Shown here piece by piece: positions 14,504-26,885 of a DNA stretch of 64,000 bases. The notes below the pieces were generated by a model. That model did not search any database. It had not been told where the DNA came from and saw nothing but the letters and a program-made list of their open reading frames with translations. Source of the DNA: Planoprotostelium fungivorum (Eukaryota; Evosea; Variosea; Cavosteliida; Cavosteliaceae); assembly GCA_003024175.1 (NCBI GenBank), contig MDYQ01000176.1, positions 23,960 to 87,959 of the forward strand, in the 5' to 3' direction. Numbering within the stretch: position 1 is the first letter of the stretch; each line of letters opens with the position of its first letter. Made by a program: the position numbers and the translations under genes.

Positions 14504-17069
14504 TTACAACTTGGCCTTGGGTGTCTCGAGGGGCAATAACTTCTCCATCAGCTCTCTCATGTCCTTCGCTGCCTCTTCCAAGTGTGACTTCATGACTTCA
14601 GATCGGTTCTTGTTGCCCATCTGCTTGTCTCCTCCCCTCAATGTGGTGATCATCCAGAACAAGTTGTTGTCCGAAACAGAGTACGACAGACCAAATCCGT
14701 CAGTCACGACCTCTCCGTAGCCCCAACCCGAAATGTGTTTTCTAATGAACGTTAGCTCGTCTACAACGATGTAGATGGACATCTCACGAGTTGAGAGAAG
14801 ATGTGGAGAGTACCCAGTGAGAAGAGAGGGAGAAGGAAGGATCTTGATAAATGGCCGGTACTTCTTCACCGCTCTTCAGGCAGCGCTTCAGACCTGGGGG
14901 ACGAGTCAGGGGAGGCCGGTTGGCGGGAAGAAAATTCACCGAAAAGGTGTCTGTCTACACCCTGACCATCGGCTGCCTCTCCCATGTATGCCGAGTGGCT
15001 GGCAACAGCCTTTCTCAGAAGAGATGCCTTCTGCTCGTCTGATACGCTCACGTCGTCGAACGATCTGCAGGCGGGTCACTCCCGTCTACAACGTTGTAGA
15101 TCGGACAAATCACCTGACAAATTCGGCCGCCTCGATGGATACGGACCGGGTGACTTCAGTTCTTCCCTGTTGGAATTTTCTGACTTGGGTGGATTCATAG
15201 CAGGGGCCCAATTTATTGTGCATCCTGAAGTACGCCAGCTGCATGAGCATCTGCACGTACGAGTCGGGGCTGACCTGTACACCCTCAACATTTTGGCGGG
15301 AACCCGCGAAATTTCACCTTGAATTTCTTGATGAGCTCCTTTCCGTAGCCATCAAAGGAAAGAGTGGCGAGGTCGTGACCCTGAACCAATTTGTCGAAAT
15401 TGTCCTCCGCCTTCTTGATGCAATCTTTCACTCGATCGTTCAACTTGAAAACGATCTCCCTCGGCTCGGGCACGGCACCGGTCCATCTACAACGAGTCAG
15501 CTCGAATCGTGTGAGAGGTCAGTCACTTGGCTCCGTTATCCTGCTTGCCGGCGGCTATGATATCTCCGATCGTGTCGTTGAGACGGAAGGTGGGGGTACC
15601 ATCCATAACCGAATGCTCTCCGTTGTAAGATGCCTTTCCGTTCTCGTAAACAATAAATTCTTGTTTGTCGAAAAATCGGTTTCTGCCGTCACCTTTTATA
15701 GTCAATCTACAACGAGACGAAATTTCTCTCACCGGTCCACGAGCTCCAGGCGAACTGGTCGCGTGTCTCAGGTGTCGTATCGTCTAAAGCGAATACGATG
15801 ATGCTGCTCTCGATTCTCTCGAGTGACTTTGCATTCTGTGGATCAGCTGCAAGGAGGATTTCTCTCGCTTCGGTGTAGGCGTCACGATTTTCCGAAGTGA
15901 GGGCACCGACGGGCTCGGCCTGGTTTTAGGGTTTAGCGCGAGTTTTCGGTGAGTTTTCGATGGAATACCTTCGAGTCGCCGGCCATTTGGATGACCTTGG
16001 CAATCGCGGCCTCCAATTGCGCAGTGTTGAGCGATTCACCCTCGCGAGCCACCTGAAGGGAGTCGGTTGGAACCCGTTCCGGCCTTTTTTTCTCACCTCC
16101 AACTCGTAAAACTTGTTCTTGCGAATGAACACGACGTGATTGTTGGTTTTAGGGTTGTACTTTTTCGCCTGGTCTGAACCTTTGACGGGGAAACGGGAAG
16201 AGTTGAACATCATACGGTAGGATGACATGGCGAGGGGGGCACTTCTCGCGTACTCGGGCTCGAGGCGACCGCTAGGGTGGGTGAGGCCGTTCCCGCCAAA
16301 ATTTTGTCCCACCTTTCGAGTTCTTCTCTGAATTGGATGACACCACGGATGAGGGCGGCGGCGCGGGAAGGAATGTTCCTGGAAATTTCAGGGGGCAGAA
16401 ATAGGGAGGGTGTACCTTCTCTTGCGGTCGTCTTTCAGCATGTACGCGTAGTTTACGTAGACGACGACGGGGTCACGGTAAGACATGTAGGCAGCATCGT
16501 CCCACCATTCAGCGATCCAGTTCTTAACGGAAGGCTGGGCGGCCTTCTCTTCCAGCCTCTTCTGTAATTCGGCACCTGCAATGTGTGAGTAGATGATGCA
16601 GATGTGATAATCGAATGATATGATATGCAGATGGAGAGAGAAAGGATGGTGAATGAAATATAGATTGTGAGAGGATGTGTCTGTTGTTTCGAATGAGATC
16701 ACCTTTGCCCTTGACAAAATCGTTGACGACCATGGTTGTTCTCTGGAAGGCAGCATCGTCCACGAGGGGCTTGACGGACTTGAGATACTTGGCAGCAGTC
16801 GCCTCTAATTTGGGGACGGGGAGTCTTGGGAGATTCTCTTCGAATCGGAGCATGGGTGGGGCGTTGGGATCAGCCTACCGATGGATCAATCATGTTGTTT
16901 AGAGGATGAAATTGAGGGCTTAACATGCCAATCTGAAACGATGAAGATAGACTGCTCAACTCACAGGTACAGGGTTCTGACCTTTCACTCCTGCAGTGGA
17001 AAACATCCGCCTGCGCATTCCGCTGTCGTTTCTCATCATCACGTGTCCCTTCTTAACGGCCGATAGCAT
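14504..17069 (-). CDS. carnitine O-acetyltransferase, mitochondrial
   Basis: The enzyme moves acyl groups between CoA and carnitine. The start at 17069 gives a basic, Arg-rich presequence (MLSAVKKGHVMMRNDSGMRR...FSTAG) typical of mitochondrial import. The body follows the choline/carnitine acyltransferase order: PRLPVPKLEATAAKYL, WWDDAAYMSYRDPVVVYVNY, the catalytic-His motif EHSVMDGTP (about 15620), then SPDSYVQMLMQLAYFRM, YESTQVRKFQQGRTEVTRSV and the C-terminal GWGYGEVVTDGFGLSYSV. The short chain length and this motif set favour acetyl- over palmitoyltransferase. About ten introns are present, two of which end in CTCGTTGTAG (near 15488 and 15707). Confidence 0.9.
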
Positions 17070-17357
17070 ACTGCAGCAGCAAGATGATCCTGCGCGATAC
17101 CTTCAGCCTATATGACACGATGGAGGAGCCGATCTCACCTACCGATGAGGTTTGGAATCTGTAGGTCAGTCGGACTTTGACCCGCTCAGTCGGGATGAAC
17201 TCAGTTCCCTTCCTCCGATTTTCCGTGACATCTACAAACCAATGCTAAATGTCAATGACCACACGATGGATGGAGGGCCTCTATGGATACAACATGTCTT
17301 ATTTATTGAGGAATATTACCGTCTGAATTATAGAGCTCTCCAGCATCTGTCAGGGTG

Positions 17358-20300
17358 TCAATGTGCATCATCATTCACGTAGTGTTCACCGTTATAGAAT
17401 GCTTGGGCAGAAGCTTCCTCTTCTTCTGCAGGCATCTCTGGTGACAAGACGTCGTACAATTCTGTCATCTTCTTGTGGATATCTCTGAATGTGGGTCTGT
17501 ACTTTGCATCGTAGCTCCAGCACCTGCGATGCGTTGGCTCTCCACTCGTCACATTTCCTCTCACCCTTCTACAGTGACGAAGAACTCTTCAGGACATCTG
17601 ATCGGACGACTCAACGTCTTTCCCTCCTTCACGACGTAATGAATCACGTCCTGGTTGGTAGACAACTCCCAATATGGATCTGTGGAATCATCAACCTGCA
17701 TCATGACGTTTCTGATGATGAAAGACGATCGATGATGGTGATGATGCGATCGAGATGATTGTGATGACGACACTCACTCTGCCCGAACGAAAATATCTCC
17801 CTGAAAACTCTTTAGAAACTCTTCCTTCACCACAATCTCACCAAGCCAGAACACCGAAACTCCACACGTCACTCAGTCGAGTCGTGATACCATCCGTGAT
17901 GCACTCCGGTGCACACCAACGGTATGGAAGCACTTTTGTATCTGCAGAATACTGACTGTTCTCACGGCTCATGCCAAAGTCTGAGATCTGATGATGATGT
18001 CAGGGGAGGAGAGAAGGTGAGGTTTCACTTTGACGCTCTTCGATCGGTCAACGAGGACGTTCCTGGCGGCTAAGTCTCTGTGGAGGATACCTGTTGAAAT
18101 GAGAAGATGCGATGATATCGATGGAAATGGAGGATGTAGAGATGGTCCATGTGATGAGCAGACGATGATACGTGGATGTGTGGAATGGTCATCACCCTTC
18201 GCTTGCAGATAGATCATTCCCTTCACGACGTCGAAAGACATCTTGATGAGATCGTTGTCGTTCAATTCCCTCTTGTGGGTTCGGAGGTAACTGTAAACTT
18301 TTAATTTTCGATTTTCACTCCATCTCACTGGTCCAAGCTGCCCTCGTCTACGAATTCGAGTACCATCAGGAAGCGGTCGTTGTGCATTGTAACTCCTTCC
18401 ATTCGTCATCACCAGGATCATGGCCACGAAGAGATAGATCCTCACCGAGTAAGCGTACGATATTGGGATGATTGAGACGCCTGAGGAGAGATATCTCCTC
18501 TTTCCACTTGGTATCCTCTCCGTTTGGGCTATCGTTCTACAACACCGTGTGAACATTCATTCTGCATTTTACACTACCTTGACACCCTTCAGGGCCACAA
18601 CGGTCTCCTGCCACAGTCCCTTGTATACTTCACCGAAATTCCCCGAGCCAATGATGCCCTTGACCTAATCTTTGTCGACCGAAGCTCCGTCGACACCGCT
18701 CACCTGTACGTCGTCCAGCATGAGGTCGGATATGTCCAATCTCTGCATCTCGTATTCTGATTCTCTCTTCAACTTTCTCCTGTACTCGTTTCTCTTGATG
18801 ACTACCACGATGACGGCCGTGAGGATGATGAGCGATAGCAGACCGATCACGACTCCGATGATGATCTTGTTCTTCGAATTCGCATTGTCTTCTGGTAGGA
18901 TGGGAATGCATGCGATGCTTCCGTCTGTGAGGGGTACGTCAGAAGTCGTCCGCCTCGATCGATCTCACTCAAGGTCTGGGATCGGTACTGATCATTACAG
19001 TGAACGAGAGAGAGAGAAGAGACGTCGGTAGATAACGTTGCGTTCAGGGAGAGGTAGATGTTGTCCACTGGAGAGAAACTAGAGCGATTGAGTCTGAATG
19101 AGAAAGAAAAGTTGAATGTGATCACCTCGTGCGCTCGACGTTCAACGATCCAGATTTCACGTAGATGGCTGATCCAGTCTGACTGGCAGCGTCATCTAAA
19201 AACGTGCTGTCTGACAGGGACAGACCTGTGACATCGATGTCATCCTCTCTATTTTCATGGGAGATGTTCACCTCCCGAGGCAGTTATGGCACCACCGGTA
19301 CCTGCTGAATTCTGCTGGAAGTTACCATTGCGTATAGAAGGTGGATTCATCGTTGCCCTTGCAGCAGAGGGATACCACTCGCTGTACAACGCTCCTCCGT
19401 CCAATGCATTGTTGTATGAGAACGTACAACTATCGATGATGACGTCATCACCATCGGCTAGTTTTCGTGAATAGGAAAACGGAAGATATTTCACCGACAT
19501 TCTATATATAGACCGCCTCCCATCTTGCCGGCAGAATTGCCATTCAGGATGTTGTTACGTAAGATTACGCCTCTACGTGACGCCGACCTTGTGATGTAGA
19601 TGGACCCCCCAGATTGTTTCGCAGAATTTCTAAAGAATCAGAGACGTATGGGACAGACGATTATCACCTCAAGAACGAACTGTACTGTATGTAGCTTGCT
19701 TCCATGGAAATACCACCGAGGTGAATGATCGTTCCGTTGTCGTTTCCAATGTTGTCATTCGCCGTGATGGCATACACCATCAATCGGAACTGTCCAGTAG
19801 TCGACACGGCCGACGATATCTGTAGACAATCATCTCAAAGACTACATACCTGTTTCACACTCACGTTGTTGTTTGAGAAATTCTCTCTGGCGATCGAGAT
19901 GTCGAAAAGTCCCGCGAATCTCACGAGCGGTCCTCCACATACATTGTTCTCGAAAACGTTATCTTGAGAAGAGACGGAACTCATTCCACTCGAATTGTAG
20001 ACGATCATTCCCAGAGGAAGATGATGATTACGGAACGAACTGTTGGTCAAGTCCAGCGTGTACTGTCCCATGATCAATCGATATCTCGGCTGAATGGACG
20101 TCTCACGGGAAGGTCAGAGGCGAGACTGATCAGACCTCCATCGTATATCGCGCTGTTATCCGTGCAATCGATTCCACTGATGATGACGTTCTCTGCTTTT
20201 GAAGCGGTCAATACAGCTCCAATACCAGCTGTGTGACCGTGAAACTCGGTCTCTGTCTCCACATCAGCACGGAGCGTCGGATGTTGCCATCACCCGTCAG

Positions 20301-23247
20301 TGTCAAATTTGTCCCTTGGAATGAGATGGCGCCTCCTTGCTGAGCGGCAGAATTTCCGTGAAATCTCGATCCATTGATCGTGACGCTCAATTTTGCTGAA
20401 GGAGACTCTAATCCGATGCGACTTTCTGTCGAGGCATAAATGGCCCCTCCCTTTGTAAATGCAAAATTTGAGATGAACGTGCAGTCGTTGATGGTGGCTA
20501 CAACCATCGTTGGATCTGTATCACCCTTTGTAGTGGGAGATAGCAGACGTATCGCTCCTCCGTTACCGCCAGAATTTCCTTGGAAGAGACAGTTATCCAC
20601 CGTAACATTACCACTTGCGGTAGACAGACTACCTGTCTCTGTTAGATGTTTCACATCATGTGTCTTCACCTCCGTTTCCGTGTATGTTATCAGAGAAAGA
20701 AGAAGAAGATATGTGGAACGAGGCTGCCGATTTGATGTAGACAGTCCCACTCCCATCAGCATAAGAGGAGGAGAAGTGACTATCGGTAACGAACACGTCT
20801 GCATCTGATGCCGAAATGTATACGGCGGAGCCTATCATGTCGTGAGATCAAGTCTACTGCACCGGGAAAGTACCTGTCGTAGAATAACAATTGGTGACGT
20901 TGACTCTGTGCATCGATATGGAACGACCGGTGGACAGAGAGAGACCTGCAGATTTTAGTTTTCGATCAAACGAGACGTCATCGACTCCACCTGAACTTCC
21001 CACCGAGGAATCCACCAGCGCATCTTCTATGGTGATGTCACTGATTTCACTTGCCTCCTGTCAAGATTCAGTATACTTTCTGTTCTTGCCATGTATACGT
21101 ACGTCCAAATAGATACCTCCGTTGACTGTGTGGTACATACGAATAGACGTGATGGTCAGATAGGCCGCTTGCCCATAAGCTTCGATACCATACCCTGTCG
21201 AGGAATTGACGGCGAAATCTTCGATGTAGATGGATTCCCACGTCCCAAACAGAGACAGGCCGGATGATACGTTGGTACAGCTGATGTTCTGTATAATCAA
21301 CTGATACGTGTCATCGAGATTTCATTCAGATTCCTCACCGAATTAGCAGTCACTTGCTCCATCAAGAGGACGGGTATGTCGTACTGGGACGAACCGTACG
21401 CTTCTACGTGACGTATGATGACATCACTGTGTTTACCACGTATGGCCACGACGCCGTCTGTGGTCAACGTGGAGTTGTGTAGATCCGCTCGCAGGTTTTC
21501 GATCAAGATATGGCTGACCTGACTGTTCGGATCAAAGACGATGGCGACTGTGTTGAATCAACGATCGATATGTCTCATCGTACTCATTGTCTTGGAATAC
21601 GTTGTTTTGTAGCCAAATATTGTGGACGTACATGTTCGATATGGTGACGTACTCCGCTCTACCCACGACATTTAACATGTTACCAGTGGTTTGTGTTTCA
21701 TAAATCGTTACGTTCGTCACGTTGATGTAATTCAAGTTTCCCGTGATATACAGAAACAGACTGGGAAGATCGAGGGGGTCGATCGTTGTGAAGGCACTCG
21801 CCGTGACATCTGAATCAATTCATCAGGTCATCATCGTAAAATGTTCAGATGACATAGACTCGATGATCAAAACTTCACTTGAAACGGTTAGATTGCCAGA
21901 CCCTACGATGACAAAGAGGGCCTCTCCACGTGTAGCCGTTACATTTGAAATTTGAATGTCCGAACCGATCTCGGTGTAGAGGAAGGTACCGTTCCATCCA
22001 TCGGCCGTTATACCTTCGAATACGATGCTGGTGTGCGGTGCAGCATTTTTAACCTTCTTGATGTGGATGACTGAAGGGTAAACTGATGTGAAGATGAGAC
22101 GATGGAGGTGCGCAGATTATGGATGAATGAAAACGCTCGCCTTCGTTGATATTAGACAGAAGCAGGTTATCAGTGAAAGTGGTGTTATAGAGGTTGATGA
22201 GGGTGATACTTGGGTCCGAGATGAGAAATAGTGGGGTTTGTGCTGTGAAATTTTTCACAATGCAGTCTACCATGGATAGACGTTTCGCAGAAGGCAGAGT
22301 CGTTGGGAGTGGTTCGACGGATAACGCCTGACTGTTTCCAGTGAAATTACAGCGCGAGATATCGATGTCGCCAGATCTTCCCCCGAATTGTATGGCGTAC
22401 GATCCTTCCTTGATCACGTCAGAGATCTCACATGATGGACTGGATCACCTGGTCGGAGAACGTGAATTGAGAATCTCTCATCGCCACGTTTCCATTGCTC
22501 CATACGGATAAAAAGTCACCCGCGGTTACATTCCAAGAGTTGATGTGGATGTCGATCTATCATTCGATTAGATCATCACTATGATGGAAGGAAGATGTAC
22601 TGTTCCATAGGTTTGTATGACAGGCACATTCGGGATTGTGGTGTTGACGTTGACTTCTACATCATCTCCCCAAAATGAGCACGGGGTTTTGCAGGTCAAA
22701 TTGAAAGCTGTGAATGAGGGACCTGATAGAGTGACGCTGGTGAAGAGGATCAGTGTGAGGTCGAACGACGAGACGAGTTACTTTCGAAGGTATAGGGAGG
22801 TGTTGGTGAAGCGGAAGAATGTCGTTGCGTCTTCTGACGGTTGGAGGGTAACGGATGATAGATTGAAAGAGTCCAAGGGGGGGAAAGACAAACCTTCCAT
22901 CTGTCATTATGCAATCTTCCGATTTCGATTACCTCCTCCTTTCATGATGGTCGTTGAAGAGTCTTGACCTTCAAAAGTGATAGAGCGAGTCAATCCGTTG
23001 GACGGTATAATGAAGTCGAGTTGATACGTTCCACTTTCCAGGAGAAACACGAGATTGTCTTCGAAACCGAACGTCTGATTGAAGACTGAAGCCAGTTACG
23101 CGAGAAGACACTACACCTCCCACCTTGTGCGATGTTCGTTGAATTCACCGAGTATGAGTCAGCCTCCACTGGGATGAGAGGAACCAATAAGAGGATACAC
23201 AAGATCCCAATGAAGGGACCAGCTGGACCCTCCTTGTCCGGACCCAT
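17358..23247 (-). CDS. receptor tyrosine kinase with parallel beta-helix ectodomain
   Basis: The N-terminus has a signal peptide (IGILCILLLVPLIPVEADS). A very long ectodomain (about 19130-23200) consists of repeated NNxFxxNxAxxGGAI-like turns (NDCTFISNFAFTKGGAIYA, GSRFHGNSAAQQGGAISF), the pattern of right-handed parallel beta-helix/Pmp-type repeats, with many N-glycosylation sites. One transmembrane helix (IIIGVVIGLLSLIILTAVIV) and a basic stop-transfer follow near 18800. The cytoplasmic kinase is complete: IGSGNFGEVYKG, VVALKG, HRDLAARNVLV, DFGMS, YSADTKVLPYRWCAPE and SDVWSFGVLAWEIFS. HRDLAARN and the P+1 segment are tyrosine-kinase signatures. Roughly 30 introns are read. Ligand and adaptors are unknown. 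Confidence 0.85.
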
Positions 23248-23491
23248 CCGATGATTCTAAAAACCAGCGATCGACAACGTTTACACCAGAGAAAATTTTT
23301 CCCGCTCCTCCCTATCGCTGCCCGTCACTATGTCTCATTTACACTGTCCATATCTGAGCGGCCGTTCATCTCATCAGCAAGGAAGCCACTCAACATCGTC
23401 CTCTCATCCACCAACTTGGAAGGTCGAGTTTATATAAACGACACCGTCATCGAAGCAAACATCACAGGAAAGGTCATGAGAATTCTGTGCT

Positions 23492-24513
23492 TTAAACGGA
23501 AGAGGAGTTGGTCTTGGCGATCTCATATTCTTTGCGATATATGTGGATGCCTTCAGAGAAGAGAGCCTTCTCATCTTTCCACCCCGTCAGATTTCTCAAC
23601 TTGTCGCTGCTGACCCTATTCAACGGTCAGCCATCACGTAATCAACACGATCATCTTCTCACCACTGAGAAAATCCAGTTAATATGGTATACTTATCGTA
23701 GCTTGTGGTGATCAATGGCTTCGGCTCATATTTCGTCTCTCTCGTGATACCATACTCTCTCTGGACAGCTGCGGCCACCTCATCGAGGGTCTCATAGCGG
23801 TGACCGGAGATGTTAAAACACTGACCCATCACATCACGACGCTGAGCGTGTTGGGCGATGGACACGTAGGCTTCTCCACAATCGTCCAAGTGAAGTCCGT
23901 GCATCATTGTCTTTGGATGGGAATGGAAGATGAGCCCATCTTGAGATCGCTCTGCAATCTCGAAGAGAGGTCCGTAAAGACTTCCTCCAAGACCAAATAC
24001 AGTGGTGGGACGTAAGATGACCACATCCAATGTGGATTCAGACAGGAGAGATCGGGCGGCTTTCGTTCGAGGCGCCAGAACGGGAGGAGGATTGAGAGGA
24101 CTCTCTTCTGTGTGGGGTTTGGAATTCTCATTCTCAATGTCCATCTGTCCGTAATCTTTGCAACCCGATGTGAACATGAGGAGGGGCCGGATGCCATGTT
24201 CGGTACTCTTCTCTGCCAGCTGACGAACCATTCGGAGGATCTCTTGAAAGTGGGTATCATAATCGTCCAGTTGTTCCGTGTTGCTGACGATCACATCGAA
24301 TGTGACGGATTGAGAATAGAGGGTGTTCAGAAATGAGAGATCTGAGGGAGATCCTGAGATGGGAATGATACCTTGAGTGGATAGCAAGGAGATGGCGGAG
24401 GCATTTCTAATCAGACCGAAGGTCTTCCAGCCAGCTCTGACAAAAGCACGTGCCACTGCATTACCGATGGAACCGTTGGCGCCTGTGACCAATGCAACTC
24501 TGTGAGAACTCAT
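23492..24513 (-). CDS. NAD-dependent epimerase/dehydratase-like extended SDR
   Basis: The start at 24513 leads straight into the Rossmann nucleotide-binding motif (ALVTGANGSIGNAVARAF). Later come LRPTTVFGLGGSLYG and HGLHLDDCGEAYV, positions typical of atypical/extended short-chain dehydrogenases acting on nucleotide sugars or similar substrates. The usual YxxxK is represented only loosely (APRTKAARS), so catalysis is uncertain. An intron at 23607-23662 removes the apparent stop after FSQ and adds a terminal exon (DKLRNLTGWKDEKALFSEGI) ending at 23492. The substrate cannot be assigned. Confidence 0.75.
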
Positions 24514-25274
24514 TGAGATCGTTTTGTGGATTCGCTGACGATGTCAATTGATGACGCGATCGATGCGAATCATTTGTTTGAATGATTTGAAGAAGATTTT
24601 GTGGCAGGTAGAAAGAGATAGATGCGTTGTCTCATGATCGATGTAAAAAGGTTTCTGTCCAAGTGATTCGTGGTGCAACATCAAATACCGTTGCATTTCC
24701 TTCGCAATATGATATCCATGTTTCTATACGTATAGATATGATCAAATACGATGCTCAGTTGTGGTGGCAAGAAATGATGCGTCTGATTACTTATTGTTTT
24801 GTGGTTGTAGAGCTCAAAGCGCGCGCAAAAATTTTCATTTTTCAAAAAGGTAGCGAGCGCGCGCATCACGCTCCCTCAGCCGTCTGGTCCCTCTTCCTTG
24901 CACCTCGAATCGCCTCGGACCAAGGTATGAGTAAGAGGTATGCCTATATATGTCCTTATATTCTCCCACCTTCGATCCTCTTCTTCCATTTTTCATCGAC
25001 TGTCCCTCTTTAGACTCCTGTCCATATCCTATCGATAGGTAAGACCCTTTGGTTCCTTCTCTTCTCTCCTTATTTCGAATTAAATGCATCTATCATATCG
25101 ATTATCATGGGTTACCATGTGGTCACACTGACCTTTCAAAGTGTCTATGACCTCTTTCTAACGATACCGCAGGTGTTTCCAAGCCGTTTTAAAGGCGGAG
25201 GGTTGTTATTCGGAGCCCACAATTTTTCGCGGTCAACTTAACGGTCACCTGACACCGCAGGCACCCCAGGAAGC
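24514..25274. other. intergenic region upstream of the U2 snRNA gene
   Basis: No protein gene was recognised. It contains a GCGCGC-flanked AT core (about 24820-24864) and, closer to U2, an ACCGCAGG octamer twice (25166-25173 and 25254-25261, the second ending 14 bp before U2). These are candidate snRNA promoter elements by position only. Confidence 0.4.
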
Positions 25275-25538
25275 ATCTTCTCGGCTTTTTAAAGCTTAGA
25301 TCAAGGTAGGGTCGCGATTTCTCTTCACCACATCACATCATCATCACCCATCAGCATTTCTGACTCGAAAACAGTGTAGTATCTGTTCTTATCAGTTTAG
25401 TCGACTGATAGCCCTGGGTACTCCAGGGCATCCGACTAAATTAATTTTTCTCACGGGTGAGAGGATCAACACCGGAGCTTGCGAAGGTGCCTCTTACACG
25501 GATGAATTCAGCATTGCACTGAAGCTGACTTTCGTCCA
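25275..25538 (+). ncRNA. U2 spliceosomal snRNA, interrupted by an intron
   Basis: U2 pairs with the intron branch site in the spliceosome. The first 31 nt (25275-25305) match the U2 5' end: ATCTTCTCGG, stem-loop I, then GATCAAG. The match resumes at 25375 with TGTAGTATCTGTTCTTATCAG, exactly the next conserved block, with GTAGTA (25376-25381) as branch-site recognition. Stem IIa (25390-25396 with 25404-25410) and stem IIb (25411-25417 with 25423-25429) are perfect 7-bp helices. An Sm site AATTTTTC lies at 25443-25450. Stem III (GAGG..CCTC) and stem IV with loop CATTGCA (about 25508-25524) follow. Without the insert the RNA is about 195 nt, the normal U2 size. The 3' end is approximate. Confidence 0.92.
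25306..25374 (+). other. 69-bp mRNA-type intron inside the U2 snRNA gene
   Basis: The insert starts GTAGGG and ends AAAACAG. A perfect CTGAC branch site lies at 25360-25364, 10 nt before the 3' AG. It looks just like this genome's pre-mRNA introns. Removing it joins GATCAAG to TGTAGTA and restores an uninterrupted U2. The position corresponds to between human U2 nucleotides 31 and 32. Splicing is inferred, not shown. Confidence 0.85.
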
Positions 25539-26651
25539 CCGTTCAAATAATCAAAAGACACGAAAAAGTTCGATAATCGTAGAAAAACGATATAACGCAC
25601 AAACAACGATGAAAAATACTCGTGGCAGCAGAGGGTGAGTGATGATCGAGATGAAGTGATCGGTGACAGATGAGCTCATTAGAAGAGGTGAGAGATGGAC
25701 AGTCTGATCTATGAAGATTGTGAGAGTCATGATGGGTGGATTTGCATGATCGGATGCTTTCATCTGTGATCGATGAACATCCGAGAGAATCTGATGTTGG
25801 GTTCAATACACGACGAGGAAATGATTACAATAAATTCTCGTGTATCGATCTTTGCTCTGTCTGCACATCACGTTGTGTGACTCTTGCCGATCGTGAGATG
25901 ATCATCCATCTGTTCGAGACTGCACTGGTCGTCACGTCGATGTTTGATGTGGAGTGATGAATCAAATCTCGACTGGATGCATGAATTGGGGAGGGTCGAC
26001 GAGCACATCTTTGTCGTCGTCTCCATCTCCTTTAGATGTGCGAGACGCGATCGCGATAGTGACGATGATGACAAACGAGACATTCACGTGGTCGCTGGAG
26101 TTTGACAGGATTAGACACCAATGTCGATCAACACTGATGACAAACATTCATCACATGTGATTTCTAAACGGTGATCGGGGATAAGATGAAGGATGATGAT
26201 TTCCGTCTTTCAGAGAATGAAGCTTCATCCATGTAGTCAAGCTATCGTATGAGTGATTCTCCCACTCATGCGGGTCAATGTAAACCTCTCTGTCCACTCT
26301 CCATATGTCGTCGATCACTTCATCTCGATCGTTCAATCGCTTAAGACGAATATGGAGTGAGGAGCAATGACGCACGATGGCGGCGGTCGTAGCTGGTGAA
26401 CTTTCTCTTCTTCACCTCACGATCGTCAACCGCCTCTCATCTGGATCAGCTCGGCAAACAGCTAGCAACGCAAGAGAAGAGACGTGATCGTGAGCACTCA
26501 CCACCACGACGAGAAACCAAGAATCAAATTAGATTCTAAAGCATTATTACTCAGTCCCTCGGATAGATATCTAGGCTCAACGGAATGCTTGTGCCTGTTC
26601 CTGGGAATCTTCCAAAGCGTAAATCAGGTAAGAGATTAAGTTAAAAGGTGA
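25539..26651. other. gene-poor stretch downstream of U2
   Basis: Only weak short frames occur here, rich in GATGATGATC-type sequence, and none has a recognisable domain. A TAGATATCTA palindrome lies near 26563. Other non-coding RNA genes could be present but none was recognised. Confidence 0.35.
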
Positions 26652-26712
26652 CGTGTGATGCCTCCGCGGGATCAGAGACTCTGGAGCAGTGATCCCGCGG
26701 AGGCATCACACG
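26652..26712. repeat. perfect 23-bp inverted repeat with 15-nt loop
   Basis: The arms 26652-26674 (CGTGTGATGCCTCCGCGGGA plus TCA) and 26690-26712 are exact reverse complements around the loop GAGACTCTGGAGCAG. The arms contain CCGCGG. As RNA this is an uninterrupted, very stable hairpin in otherwise non-coding sequence, about 175 bp beyond the 3' end of the homeodomain gene. Candidate roles are a small-RNA precursor or a 3' processing/termination structure. Confidence 0.85.
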
Positions 26713-26885
26713 AGAGAATGGTCCTCATCTCATGGTCGTTCCTGACAGAAACAGACGATGACCATCATTAACAAGACTCTTTATGTACATTTTCTTCTAT
26801 GGTGATGGTTTGTTCCGTTTCAACTTTCGTACTAGCAGTGACCGAGGACGTTGACCTGTCCTGCGAGATGCATCAGTTCACCATT

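Noticed and set aside
14757-14772. TCTACAACGATGTAGA as another intron element in the carnitine acetyltransferase
   Set aside because: Removing it as an intron breaks the frame, while reading through keeps the conserved C-terminal block in frame.
23251-23613. Plus-strand 120-codon frame as a gene
   Set aside because: It overlaps the terminal exon of the SDR and the divergent receptor-kinase upstream region, and has no recognisable features.
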